The position numbers and the translations under genes are program-made. From assembly GCF_028682635.1 (NCBI RefSeq), contig NZ_JANHLK010000027.1:1-64000 (forward strand): a DNA stretch of 64,000 bases, written 5' to 3'. The notes beneath the pieces are model-generated. The model had not been told where the DNA came from. It saw only the letters and a list, made by a program, of their open reading frames with translations, and ran no database searches. Shown one piece after another: positions 57,396 through 64,000 of this stretch. The stretch comes from Pseudomonas putida (lineage in GTDB: Bacteria > Pseudomonadota > Gammaproteobacteria > Pseudomonadales > Pseudomonadaceae). Positions within the stretch are counted from its first letter, which is position 1. Every line of letters begins with the position of its first letter.

Positions 57396-57407
57396 GTTGA
57401 TTTGTGT

Positions 57408-57737
57408 TTACTGCTCGAGCTTCTGCGGGGTTTCCTGCCCCATGCAACGCACGGCTTTTTTCCGCTCGTTGACAAGCACGCCGGTCAGGCCTTTCTGCTC
57501 AGTGTCGAACAATACCAACACCCCATCTATGCACTGCGCCACTTGCGCCGCCGGTTCCAGGGAGACTTTGTAGTCTTCGCCGGGCACGGTCTTGAGCATG
57601 GTGAATTCGTTGAGCAGCAACGCATCCTCTGGCTTGGCGAAATGCAGGTAGCCGTACCACCACAAGGCAGCGACGGTGCCCAGGATGCTGCAGATACCGG
57701 TGATGATCAGCGGGATGGCGTTGCGTTCTTCACTCAT
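57408..57737 (-). CDS. Single-pass membrane protein, function unknown
   Basis: The 109-residue protein has one N-terminal membrane helix (IPLIITGICSILGTVAALWWY, about 8-28), followed by a soluble domain with two cysteines (QCIDGVL, VRCMGQE) likely in the periplasm. Its start overlaps the stop of the upstream hydrolase gene by four bases (ATGA), so they are co-translated. Nothing further recognised. Confidence 0.78.
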   Translation of the reverse strand: MSEERNAIPLIITGICSILGTVAALWWYGYLHFAKPEDALLLNEFTMLKTVPGEDYKVSLEPAAQVAQCIDGVLVLFDTEQKGLTGVLVNERKKAVRCMGQETPQKLEQ

Positions 57738-58648
57738 TGCGGGCTCTCTGGTGGTTCATTTTCAGAAGGTTCGGGCGCCGGGTAATTGGGGATTTCGCCC
57801 AGGCGGCGCAGGCCGTTGAAATGCTGCGGGTCTTCAAGAAAACGCAGCATGACCTTGCGCCACACCGGGTCGGCGAATGTCTGCACGTGACCGCCACGGG
57901 TCAGTTGCAGCACTCTCGGCGGCGGCGCAGCTTGATACAGACGGATGCCGTTGGAAAGAGGCACGATCGGATCGTCGATGCTGTGATAGATCAGTTTCGG
58001 CACGCCGTTGAGCTGCGCCATGGAATTGATCGCGCTGTCACCGTCGGGCACCAGCCAGGACAGCGGCACCTGGAACGTCCAGAACACCCATGAATTGCTC
58101 AGCGCATAACGACCGACGCTGCGGTAACTGGCGGGCACGCCATCGAGCACAAACGCCTTGAGCTGTTTTTGCCGCTCAGGGTGTTGCACCAGGTAGTGAA
58201 CGGCCATCGCCCCACCGAGGCTCTGGCCGAGCAGGATCAGCGGCTTGCCCTTGACCTCGGGGGCCCGGTCGAGCCATTTGAACGCGGCGTCGATGTCCTG
58301 ATAGATCGCCGGCAGGCTCGGCTCGCCCTCGGACAAGCCGTAACCGCGATAGTCCACCAGCAGTACCTGATAACCCTCCTTGGGCAACCACCAGCTGCCG
58401 CCCAGGTGCATGGGCAGGTTGCCGCCGTTGCCGTGCAGGTGCAGGACGGTGCCCTTGACCTCGACACCCTTTTTCGCCGGCAGCCACCAGGCGTTCAGCT
58501 TGAGGCCGTCGGCGGTGGTCAGGGTGACCTCGCGGTATTCGAGCTTGGCTTTTTCCGGAGTGAACAGCTGGCCGGGCTCGGGGTAGAACAGCAAGGAGCT
58601 GCAACCGCTCAGCGCCAGGAGAAGGCAGAAGATGCCGAGGATTCTCAT
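57734..58648 (-). CDS. Alpha/beta-hydrolase lipoprotein
   Basis: The 304-residue lipoprotein has a lipobox LALSGC (C16) and an alpha/beta-hydrolase fold. It shows HLHGNGGN (72-76, oxyanion), the nucleophile S143 in GQSLGG, and the later DDPIVP and GGHVQTF strands for the acid and histidine. It resembles BAAT/YfhR-type serine hydrolases. The acidic Pro-rich tail (APEPSENEPPESPQ) is unusual. Substrate unknown. It is coupled to the 109-residue membrane protein. Confidence 0.87.
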   Translation of the reverse strand: MRILGIFCLLLALSGCSSLLFYPEPGQLFTPEKAKLEYREVTLTTADGLKLNAWWLPAKKGVEVKGTVLHLHGNGGNLPMHLGGSWWLPKEGYQVLLVDYRGYGLSEGEPSLPAIYQDIDAAFKWLDRAPEVKGKPLILLGQSLGGAMAVHYLVQHPERQKQLKAFVLDGVPASYRSVGRYALSNSWVFWTFQVPLSWLVPDGDSAINSMAQLNGVPKLIYHSIDDPIVPLSNGIRLYQAAPPPRVLQLTRGGHVQTFADPVWRKVMLRFLEDPQHFNGLRRLGEIPNYPAPEPSENEPPESPQ

Positions 58649-58685
58649 CCGTTGAAACCTCGCGATATATGTGAATATCTGACCC

Positions 58686-58773
58686 TGTAGGAGCTGGCTT
58701 GCCAGCGAACGTCGTAACGCGGTTTACCTGCCGCACCGCGTTATCGTTCTTCGCTGGCAAGCCAGCTCCTACA
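58686..58773. repeat. REPIN between the hydrolase and QEGLA genes
   Basis: TGTAGGAGCTGGCTTGCCAGC arms, the same type as 23259-23358, with an interior rich in CGTAACGCGG and CCGCGTTATCG. Confidence 0.9.
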
Positions 58774-58786
58774 GAAGGTGTCGTGA

Positions 58787-60064
58787 TTAAAGGATATTGG
58801 AGTAATCCGCCTCGATCCGGTCCAGGCTCAGGTGGTTGAGGAAGTTGGAGAAGCACATCCACGCCGACAACGCGTTCATGTCCCGGAACTGCTCCGGCAG
58901 GTATTTGGGTGGTACCACCAACCCTTCGTCCACCAGCAGGCGCAAGGTGCGCATGTCTTCCAGGGTGGTCTTGCCACAGAACAGCAGCGGTATCTGCTCC
59001 AGCTTGCCTTTGCGCACCGCCAGCTGAATGTAGTTGTAAATCATGATGAAGCCCTTGAGGTAGGACAAGTCTTTGGTAAAGGGCAGACCTGTCGGCACCG
59101 AGCCGCGGAAAACGCGACTGGCGTTGCTGTAGCTCTCGGGCATTTCGAAACCTTGTTCGCGGAAGAACTCGAACACCTGCAGGAAGTCCGCGCCCTCCTC
59201 CACCATGTGAATGGCGCGAGTGCGGTTGGTCAGTTTGCGCAGTCGACTCGGATAGGAGGCGAAGGTGATGATTTCCATCAGGATCGCCAGGCCTTCCTGG
59301 GTCACCGTCGACGACGGCGGGCCCTTGGACAGGAAGGTGCAGATCGGCTGGTTCAGGCCGTTGAGCGTGGTGCCCACGTGCACCAGCCCTTCGTGAACCT
59401 CAAGGGCGCGCACGTCGCGCTGGTTGAACATCGCGTCGGAGCGGATCTTGATGTAGTCGGCGCCGGCCGCCGCATCGGCGACGATCCCGTCGGACTCGAA
59501 CACCCGGATGGTTTCCTCGGCTTCGCCAAACACCTTGTTCAGGCGATGCTGCAGCATGTCGACCGCATCCTTGGCCGTCAGCGTCTTCGGTTCATCCTTG
59601 AGGTCGCCACGACCGTCGATGTTGTTCAGGTATTCGGACAACATCATGCCCAGGTCGGATAACGTCGGGTCGCCGGCATGGAACGCGTCGGACGCAGCGC
59701 CGTACAACTCCTGGGAAATCAGGCCGAAATCCTCGGTGCCGCGCGCTTCGAGCATGCGCACCACCATGCGGTATTCCTTGCACATGCGGCGCATGATCTG
59801 CCCGACCGGGTTGAACTGACCCAGCTGGCGGGTGATGTCGCGCTCGATGTTCTGGAACTCCAGCTTCACCTTGCTGGAATCGAAAGCCAACGGACGGTTG
59901 AGGTAGTAGTCGCGGTCCACCGCCGGCATTTCCTTGCCCTTGGCCTTGAGGAAACCCTTGCGGATGTTGTCGTCCCATTTGACCGCATCGAGGACGCGAA
60001 TCGGCGTCTGTGCCAGCACAATGCGATCGGACAAAATGCGTATCGACTGCTGGTAATCGTCCAC
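58787..60064 (-). CDS. DUF1704 / QEGLA-motif putative zinc metallopeptidase
   Basis: The 425-residue protein has HExxxH (H224, E225, H229 in EVHEGLVH) and the name-giving TQEGLA at 255-260, with E257 as the likely third zinc ligand. This is the DUF1704 family, annotated in bacteria as flavohaemoglobin expression-modulating. It also contains the eukaryotic MATCAP tubulin carboxypeptidases. No signal peptide is visible, so it is cytoplasmic. The start is GTG, with GGGAG six bases upstream. It lies 32 bases after the neighbouring lipoprotein gene. The bacterial substrate is unknown. Confidence 0.85.
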   Translation of the reverse strand: MDDYQQSIRILSDRIVLAQTPIRVLDAVKWDDNIRKGFLKAKGKEMPAVDRDYYLNRPLAFDSSKVKLEFQNIERDITRQLGQFNPVGQIMRRMCKEYRMVVRMLEARGTEDFGLISQELYGAASDAFHAGDPTLSDLGMMLSEYLNNIDGRGDLKDEPKTLTAKDAVDMLQHRLNKVFGEAEETIRVFESDGIVADAAAGADYIKIRSDAMFNQRDVRALEVHEGLVHVGTTLNGLNQPICTFLSKGPPSSTVTQEGLAILMEIITFASYPSRLRKLTNRTRAIHMVEEGADFLQVFEFFREQGFEMPESYSNASRVFRGSVPTGLPFTKDLSYLKGFIMIYNYIQLAVRKGKLEQIPLLFCGKTTLEDMRTLRLLVDEGLVVPPKYLPEQFRDMNALSAWMCFSNFLNHLSLDRIEADYSNIL

Positions 60065-60096
60065 CCGAATCTCCCGTAGAAATCTTCTGTGCTGGT

Positions 60097-60651
60097 TTAC
60101 TTGGCTTTGGCCTGGCGCTGGTAACGCACCACTTCGACGAACACATCGGAATTGGCCGGGTCGTCGAGGTAGGCGGACACCTGGTCCATCTGACTGTTGA
60201 TCAACACGCCATCGCCGTCGTCGGTCTGAAAGCTCTCGCCGCTCAAGACGTTCTGCCCCAGGGCCTGCTTGATCTGTTCGAGGTCGAGGTTGTACACCAC
60301 CAGTTCATGCTTGTCGGTGAGTTCAAACCCGCCAATGGTGAAATGCCCGCCGAACTGCGCCGGCACTTTCGCCGAAAGATACCAGCGGCTGCCGTGGCGC
60401 GACACGGTGAAGGGATAGGCTTCGCGCTCCTTGGGCCTGGCCCTGAAGTAGCTCACCGCCTGATAGTGATTGTCGCCGATGCGCGTCAGTTCCAGGTTGA
60501 CCGGCTCACCCCAGGCGTTGGTGCTGGTCCATTTTCCGAGCAACCCCTTGGGCACGGGCTCGCTCGTGGGCAGCGGCTCCTTGAAGGTCACCAGGCAGCC
60601 ACTGAGCAGCAGGAACGACAAGGCGATCACTACGACACGCCAGACTCTCAT
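60097..60651 (-). CDS. Small lipoprotein, function unknown
   Basis: The 184 residues have a lipobox FLLLSGC (C19), followed by a compact beta-rich domain (GKWTSTNAWGEPVNLELTR, VSRHGSRWYLSAKV). A C-terminal VFVEVVRYQRQAKAK ends it. The gene probably forms an operon with the downstream QEGLA protein. No family recognised. Confidence 0.8.
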   Translation of the reverse strand: MRVWRVVVIALSFLLLSGCLVTFKEPLPTSEPVPKGLLGKWTSTNAWGEPVNLELTRIGDNHYQAVSYFRARPKEREAYPFTVSRHGSRWYLSAKVPAQFGGHFTIGGFELTDKHELVVYNLDLEQIKQALGQNVLSGESFQTDDGDGVLINSQMDQVSAYLDDPANSDVFVEVVRYQRQAKAK

Positions 60652-60682
60652 TCAACACTCCCTTTGAAACAACACTGTCCAC

Positions 60683-60769
60683 TGTAGGAGCAAGCTTGCT
60701 CGCGATGGCAGTGTGTCAGACAACAAAGATGTTGAATGTCAGACCATCGCGAGCAAGCTCGCTCCTACA
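60683..60769. repeat. REPIN between a lipoprotein gene and a TetR gene
   Basis: An 87-base inverted pair with TGTAGGAGCAAGCTTGCTCGC arms. It ends five bases before the TetR stop codon, so it lies at the 3' end of that gene. Confidence 0.9.
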
Positions 60770-60773
60770 GGGA

Positions 60774-61490
60774 TTAAACCGACGCCAGCACCAAATGCAT
60801 ATAACGCGTCAGTATGCCGAGCATTTCCTCTTCGGCGCCCGGCTCGGCGTCGTTGAGCAGGCCCTGATATTCCATCCGTCCGATTATCGCCGTCAACACT
60901 TTGGCATCTTGTTGCGGCTCGTGGGAGCCCAGCACCTGGAAGAGCTGGCAGGATCCCTGCAACAGGATTTGCTGATGGGAGCGCACCAATTCGGCCAGGC
61001 GCGGGTTCAACAGTGCTTCCTGACGGAACGCCTGCTCGGCCATCAAGTGTTCACGACGGGTCACCAGTTGCCGATGAACATACTCGGTCATCAACCGCGC
61101 AATGTCGTCCGCCAGTTTTGAACGCGCCTGCGGGCTGCCGTCGCCGCTGGCGATCATGTCGCGCAGCAGGCCCTCGTTGTTCACCCACAACTTGGCCATG
61201 TAGGCCGCGCTGCGTTCCACGTATTGGGCGAAGGTATCGGTGAGCAGGTCATCGATATCCTTGAAGTAGTAAGTGGTCGCCGATAATGGCACTTCAGCCT
61301 CAGCGGCTACCGCACGGTGGCGCACGGCCCGTACGCCATCACGCACGACGATGCGCATCGCGGCATCGAGAATGTCCTGTCGACGCTGTTCGCTGCCCTG
61401 CCGGCTGGCCTTGCGGCCCTGGTACTGAACGCTTTCAGCGACCGCAGTGGCGATACCCGCTGCACCTTCTTGAGCTATTGCAGAGTTCAC
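60774..61490 (-). CDS. TetR-family transcriptional regulator
   Basis: The 238 residues have a helix-turn-helix at RRQDILDAAMRIVVRDGVRAVRHRAVAAEAEVPLSATTYYF (about 37-78) after an unusual 35-residue N-terminal extension. The C-terminal ligand domain contains KLADDIARLMTEYVHRQL. The start is GTG with AGAGGAA nine bases upstream. Its target is unknown; a self-regulatory site in the short gap up to the lysS terminator is possible but I saw none. Confidence 0.86.
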   Translation of the reverse strand: MNSAIAQEGAAGIATAVAESVQYQGRKASRQGSEQRRQDILDAAMRIVVRDGVRAVRHRAVAAEAEVPLSATTYYFKDIDDLLTDTFAQYVERSAAYMAKLWVNNEGLLRDMIASGDGSPQARSKLADDIARLMTEYVHRQLVTRREHLMAEQAFRQEALLNPRLAELVRSHQQILLQGSCQLFQVLGSHEPQQDAKVLTAIIGRMEYQGLLNDAEPGAEEEMLGILTRYMHLVLASV

Positions 61491-61554
61491 GACAGGTATT
61501 CCTCTCTACTTCAAAAGTAACTATTTGATACGTTTGTACCAGACAGGCAATAAA

Positions 61555-61584
61555 AAGCCGCCTATTTCAGGCGGCTTTTTAGTT
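61555..61584. terminator. Terminator between lysS and the TetR gene
   Basis: AAAAAGCCGCC-TATTTCA-GGCGGCTTTTT is a clean stem with A- and T-tracts on both strands. It lies just past the lysS stop and ends the prfB-lysS unit. Confidence 0.9.
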
Positions 61585-61591
61585 GAAACAC

Positions 61592-63094
61592 TTACGCTTG
61601 CGGCCGCATGTGCGGGAACAGGATCACGTCGCGGATCGACGGGGAGTTGGTCAGCAGCATCACCAGGCGGTCGATGCCGATGCCTTCACCTGCCGTTGGC
61701 GGCATGCCGTACTCCAGCGCGCGAACAAAGTCGGCGTCGTAGTGCATGGCTTCGTCATCGCCGGCGTCCTTGTCGGCCACCTGAGCCATGAAACGCTCGG
61801 CCTGGTCTTCCGCGTCGTTCAACTCGGAGTAGGCGTTGGCGATTTCACGACCACCGATGAACAGCTCGAAGCGGTCGGTGACGTTCGGGTTCTCGTCGTT
61901 GCGACGGGCCAGCGGCGACACTTCGAACGGGTACTGGGTAATGAAGTGCGGCTGCTCCAGCTTGTGCTCGACCAGCTCTTCGAAAATCATCACTTGCAGT
62001 TTGCCCAGGCCTTCGAAGCCCAGCACCTTGGCGCCGGCCTTCTTGGCGATGTCGCGAGCCTTGTCGATGTCGTTCAGGTCGTCGGCGGTCAACTCAGGGT
62101 TGTACTTGAGGATCGAGTCGAATACCGACAGGCGCACGAACGGCTCGCCGAAGTGGAACACTTTGTCGCCGTAAGGCACGTCGGTGCTGCCCAGGACCAA
62201 CTGAGCCAGTTCACGGAACAGTTCTTCGGTCAGGTCCATGTTGTCTTCGTAGTCGGCGTAGGCCTGGTAGAACTCCAACATGGTGAATTCAGGGTTGTGA
62301 CGAGTCGAAACGCCTTCGTTACGGAAGTTGCGGTTGATCTCGAACACTTTCTCGAAACCGCCAACCACCAAGCGCTTGAGGTACAGCTCTGGCGCGATAC
62401 GCAGGAACATTTCCATGTCCAGCGCGTTGTGGTGGGTTTCGAACGGCTTGGCTGCCGCGCCACCCGGGATGGTCTGCAGCATCGGCGTTTCCACTTCCAG
62501 GAAGTCACGCTTCATCAGGAAGCTGCGGATGTGGGCGATGACTTGCGAACGCACGCGGAAGGTCTGGCGCACGTCTTCGTTGACGATCAGGTCAACGTAA
62601 CGCTGGCGATAGCGCTGTTCGGTGTCGGTCAGGCCATGGTGCTTGTCCGGCAGCGGGCGCAGGGATTTGGTCAGCAGGCGCACGTTGGTCATTTCAACGT
62701 ACAGGTCGCCCTTGCCGGAACGGGCCAGGGTGCCTTCGGCGGCAATGATGTCGCCCATGTCCCAGGTTTTCACAGCGGCCAGGGTATCTTCGGACAGGGT
62801 CTTGCGGTTGACGTAGACCTGGATGCGACCGGTCATGTCCTGGATCACCATGAACGAGCCACGGTTGAGCATGATGCGACCGGCAACCTTGACCGGGATT
62901 GCAGCCTCTGCCAGCTCTTCCTTGGTCTTGTCCGCGTACTGTTTCTGCAGGTCATTGCAGTAGTTTTCGCGGCGGAAGTCGTTCGGGAAGGCATTGCCCT
63001 TGGCGCGCTCGGCAGCAAGCTTTTCCTTGCGCAGGGCGATCAGGGAGTTTTCTTCCTGTTGCAGGGCTTGCGGGTCGAGTTCTAGGTCGCTCAT
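61592..63094 (-). CDS. lysS: Lysyl-tRNA synthetase, class II
   Basis: The 500-residue protein has an N-terminal OB anticodon-binding fold (about 60-150, VAGRIMLNRGSFMVIQD) and the class II catalytic domain. Motif 2 is FRNEGVSTRHNPEFTMLE and motif 3 is GIGIDRLVMLLTNSPSIRDV. It lies downstream of prfB, the common prfB-lysS order. The ribosome-binding site is weak. A hairpin at 63124-63142 and a half REP lie between the two genes. Confidence 0.97.
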   Translation of the reverse strand: MSDLELDPQALQQEENSLIALRKEKLAAERAKGNAFPNDFRRENYCNDLQKQYADKTKEELAEAAIPVKVAGRIMLNRGSFMVIQDMTGRIQVYVNRKTLSEDTLAAVKTWDMGDIIAAEGTLARSGKGDLYVEMTNVRLLTKSLRPLPDKHHGLTDTEQRYRQRYVDLIVNEDVRQTFRVRSQVIAHIRSFLMKRDFLEVETPMLQTIPGGAAAKPFETHHNALDMEMFLRIAPELYLKRLVVGGFEKVFEINRNFRNEGVSTRHNPEFTMLEFYQAYADYEDNMDLTEELFRELAQLVLGSTDVPYGDKVFHFGEPFVRLSVFDSILKYNPELTADDLNDIDKARDIAKKAGAKVLGFEGLGKLQVMIFEELVEHKLEQPHFITQYPFEVSPLARRNDENPNVTDRFELFIGGREIANAYSELNDAEDQAERFMAQVADKDAGDDEAMHYDADFVRALEYGMPPTAGEGIGIDRLVMLLTNSPSIRDVILFPHMRPQA

Positions 63095-63123
63095 GTCTTT
63101 AAATATTCCATCTGGTTCGTTGT

Positions 63124-63166
63124 CCCCGGCCTGCGGCCGGGGATCGCCGGCAAGCCGGCTCCTACA
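63124..63166. repeat. G/C hairpin and half REP between prfB and lysS
   Basis: CCCCGGC-CTGCG-GCCGGGG (63124-63142) is followed by a lone REP right arm, GATCGCCGGCAAGCCGGC then TCCTACA (to 63166). Without a T-tract, it is more likely a processing or stability element than a full terminator. Confidence 0.65.
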
Positions 63167-63189
63167 GGGGATCGCGGTGTGTCAGTGTA

Positions 63190-64000
63190 TTACAGACCGG
63201 ATTTCAGGCTGGCTTCCAGGTATTCGTCGATATCGCCGTCGAGTACCTTGTCGCAGTCGCTGCGCTCGATGTTGGTCCGCAGGTCCTTGATGCGCGAGGC
63301 ATCGAGGACGTAGGAACGGATCTGGTGACCCCAGCCGATGTCCGACTTGGTGTCTTCCAGCGCCTGGGACGCGGCGTTGCGTTTCTGCATTTCCTGCTCG
63401 TACAACTTGGCCCGCAGCATTTTCATGGCGGTGTCCTTGTTGGCGTGCTGGGAACGTTCGTTCTGGCAGCTGACCACGGTGTTGGTCGGTACGTGGGTGA
63501 TACGTACGGCCGAGTCGGTGGTGTTTACGTGCTGACCACCGGCACCGGAGGAACGATAGGTGTCGATCCGCAGGTCTGCCGGGTTGATCTCGATTTCCAC
63601 CTTGTCATCGATCTCGGGGGAAACGAATACCGCGGAGAACGAGGTGTGGCGACGGTTGCCGGAGTCGAACGGGCTTTTTCGCACCAGGCGGTGCACGCCG
63701 ATTTCGGTACGCAGCCAGCCAAAGGCGTATTCGCCCTTGATGTGCACGGTCGCGCCCTTGATACCGGCGACTTCACCGGCCGACAGCTCCATGATGGTCG
63801 CGTCGAAACCGCGTTTATCGGCCCAGCGCAGGTACATGCGCAGCAGAATGTTGGCCCAGTCCTGGGCTTCGGTGCCGCCGGAACCGGCCTGGATGTCCAG
63901 GTACGCGTTGTTCGGGTCCATTTCGTGGCTGAACATGCGGCGGAATTCCAGCTTGGCCAGACTTTCCTCGAGACGGGCCAGCTCGGCGACGACATCGCCC
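63190..64000 (-). CDS. prfB: Peptide chain release factor 2, 3' portion
   Basis: RF2 terminates translation at UGA and UAA. The visible C-terminal part, about 270 codons, continues past the window edge; codons upstream of 63936 read LAKLEFRRM in frame. The catalytic GGQ is present in SSGAGGQHVNTTDSAVR, and SPFDSGNRRHTSF marks the codon-recognition region, with the SPF tripeptide of RF2 rather than the PAT of RF1. The programmed frameshift near codon 25 would lie beyond 64000 and cannot be checked. Confidence 0.95.
   Translation of the reverse strand, partial: GDVVAELARLEESLAKLEFRRMFSHEMDPNNAYLDIQAGSGGTEAQDWANILLRMYLRWADKRGFDATIMELSAGEVAGIKGATVHIKGEYAFGWLRTEIGVHRLVRKSPFDSGNRRHTSFSAVFVSPEIDDKVEIEINPADLRIDTYRSSGAGGQHVNTTDSAVRITHVPTNTVVSCQNERSQHANKDTAMKMLRAKLYEQEMQKRNAASQALEDTKSDIGWGHQIRSYVLDASRIKDLRTNIERSDCDKVLDGDIDEYLEASLKSGL

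Noticed and set aside
63936..64000. prfB programmed frameshift
   Set aside because: The frame is continuous here; the shift site should be near codon 25, well past the window end, so I make no claim about it.

Overview
This window reads as a core chromosomal segment of a fluorescent Pseudomonas (P. fluorescens group). The basis is near-textbook Pseudomonas protein sequences, high-GC codon use, gene order matching my memory of the P. aeruginosa accA to prfB interval, and about 17 dispersed REP/REPIN-type palindromes built on a TGTRGGAGC end. Nearly all the DNA is accounted for by housekeeping genes. I see no prophage, transposase, CRISPR array, tRNA or rRNA gene.

Region 1 (1-19.5 kb, minus strand) is the envelope and translation supercluster. 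In transcription order it runs rpsB-tsf, then pyrH-frr-uppS-cdsA-dxr-rseP-bamA-skp-lpxD-fabZ-lpxA-lpxB-rnhB-dnaE-accA. It couples ribosome function, isoprenoid and lipid-carrier synthesis, lipid A synthesis, outer-membrane assembly, replication and fatty-acid synthesis. A conserved leader (t44/tff-like) precedes rpsB.

Region 2 (19.7-30.6 kb) is map-glnD-dapC (plus), a CPA1 Na+/H+ antiporter (minus), an Spx/ArsC-like protein with dapD, the csdA-csdE sulfur-transfer pair, and convergent tcdA. Region 3 (30.7-36.4 kb) holds an ndvB-type glucan synthase, dapE, rlmA, a small conserved protein and a cold-shock protein. From memory this block lies elsewhere in P. aeruginosa PAO1, so it may mark a rearrangement.

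Region 4 (36.5-47 kb) is plsB, a YbaY-like protein, a DUF4197 protein, a decayed Fic gene with a REP-encoded end, and a mexJK-type RND efflux operon divergent from its TetR regulator mexL, followed by rsmJ. Region 5 (47-55.6 kb) has an orphan protein with an internal 42-residue duplication, an extensin-like protein, a PEP mutase/isocitrate lyase-family enzyme, a DUF72 protein with a small partner, tsaB, adk, ppc and a small conserved protein. Region 6 (55.7-64 kb) has two lipoprotein genes (DUF4398 and lptF) behind a plausible AlgU promoter, two tandem identical REPINs, a lipoprotein hydrolase, a QEGLA-motif (DUF1704) putative metallopeptidase, another lipoprotein, a TetR regulator, lysS, and the 3' part of prfB running off the window.

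The less ordinary signals are: REPINs that supply the stop codons of neighbouring genes; an exact tandem REPIN duplication; the collapsed Fic gene; a paired palindromic operator over the mexJ promoter; the AlgU-type promoter upstream of lptF; the duplicated-motif orphan; and the MATCAP-like QEGLA protein. I found no convincing wholly new multi-gene system.
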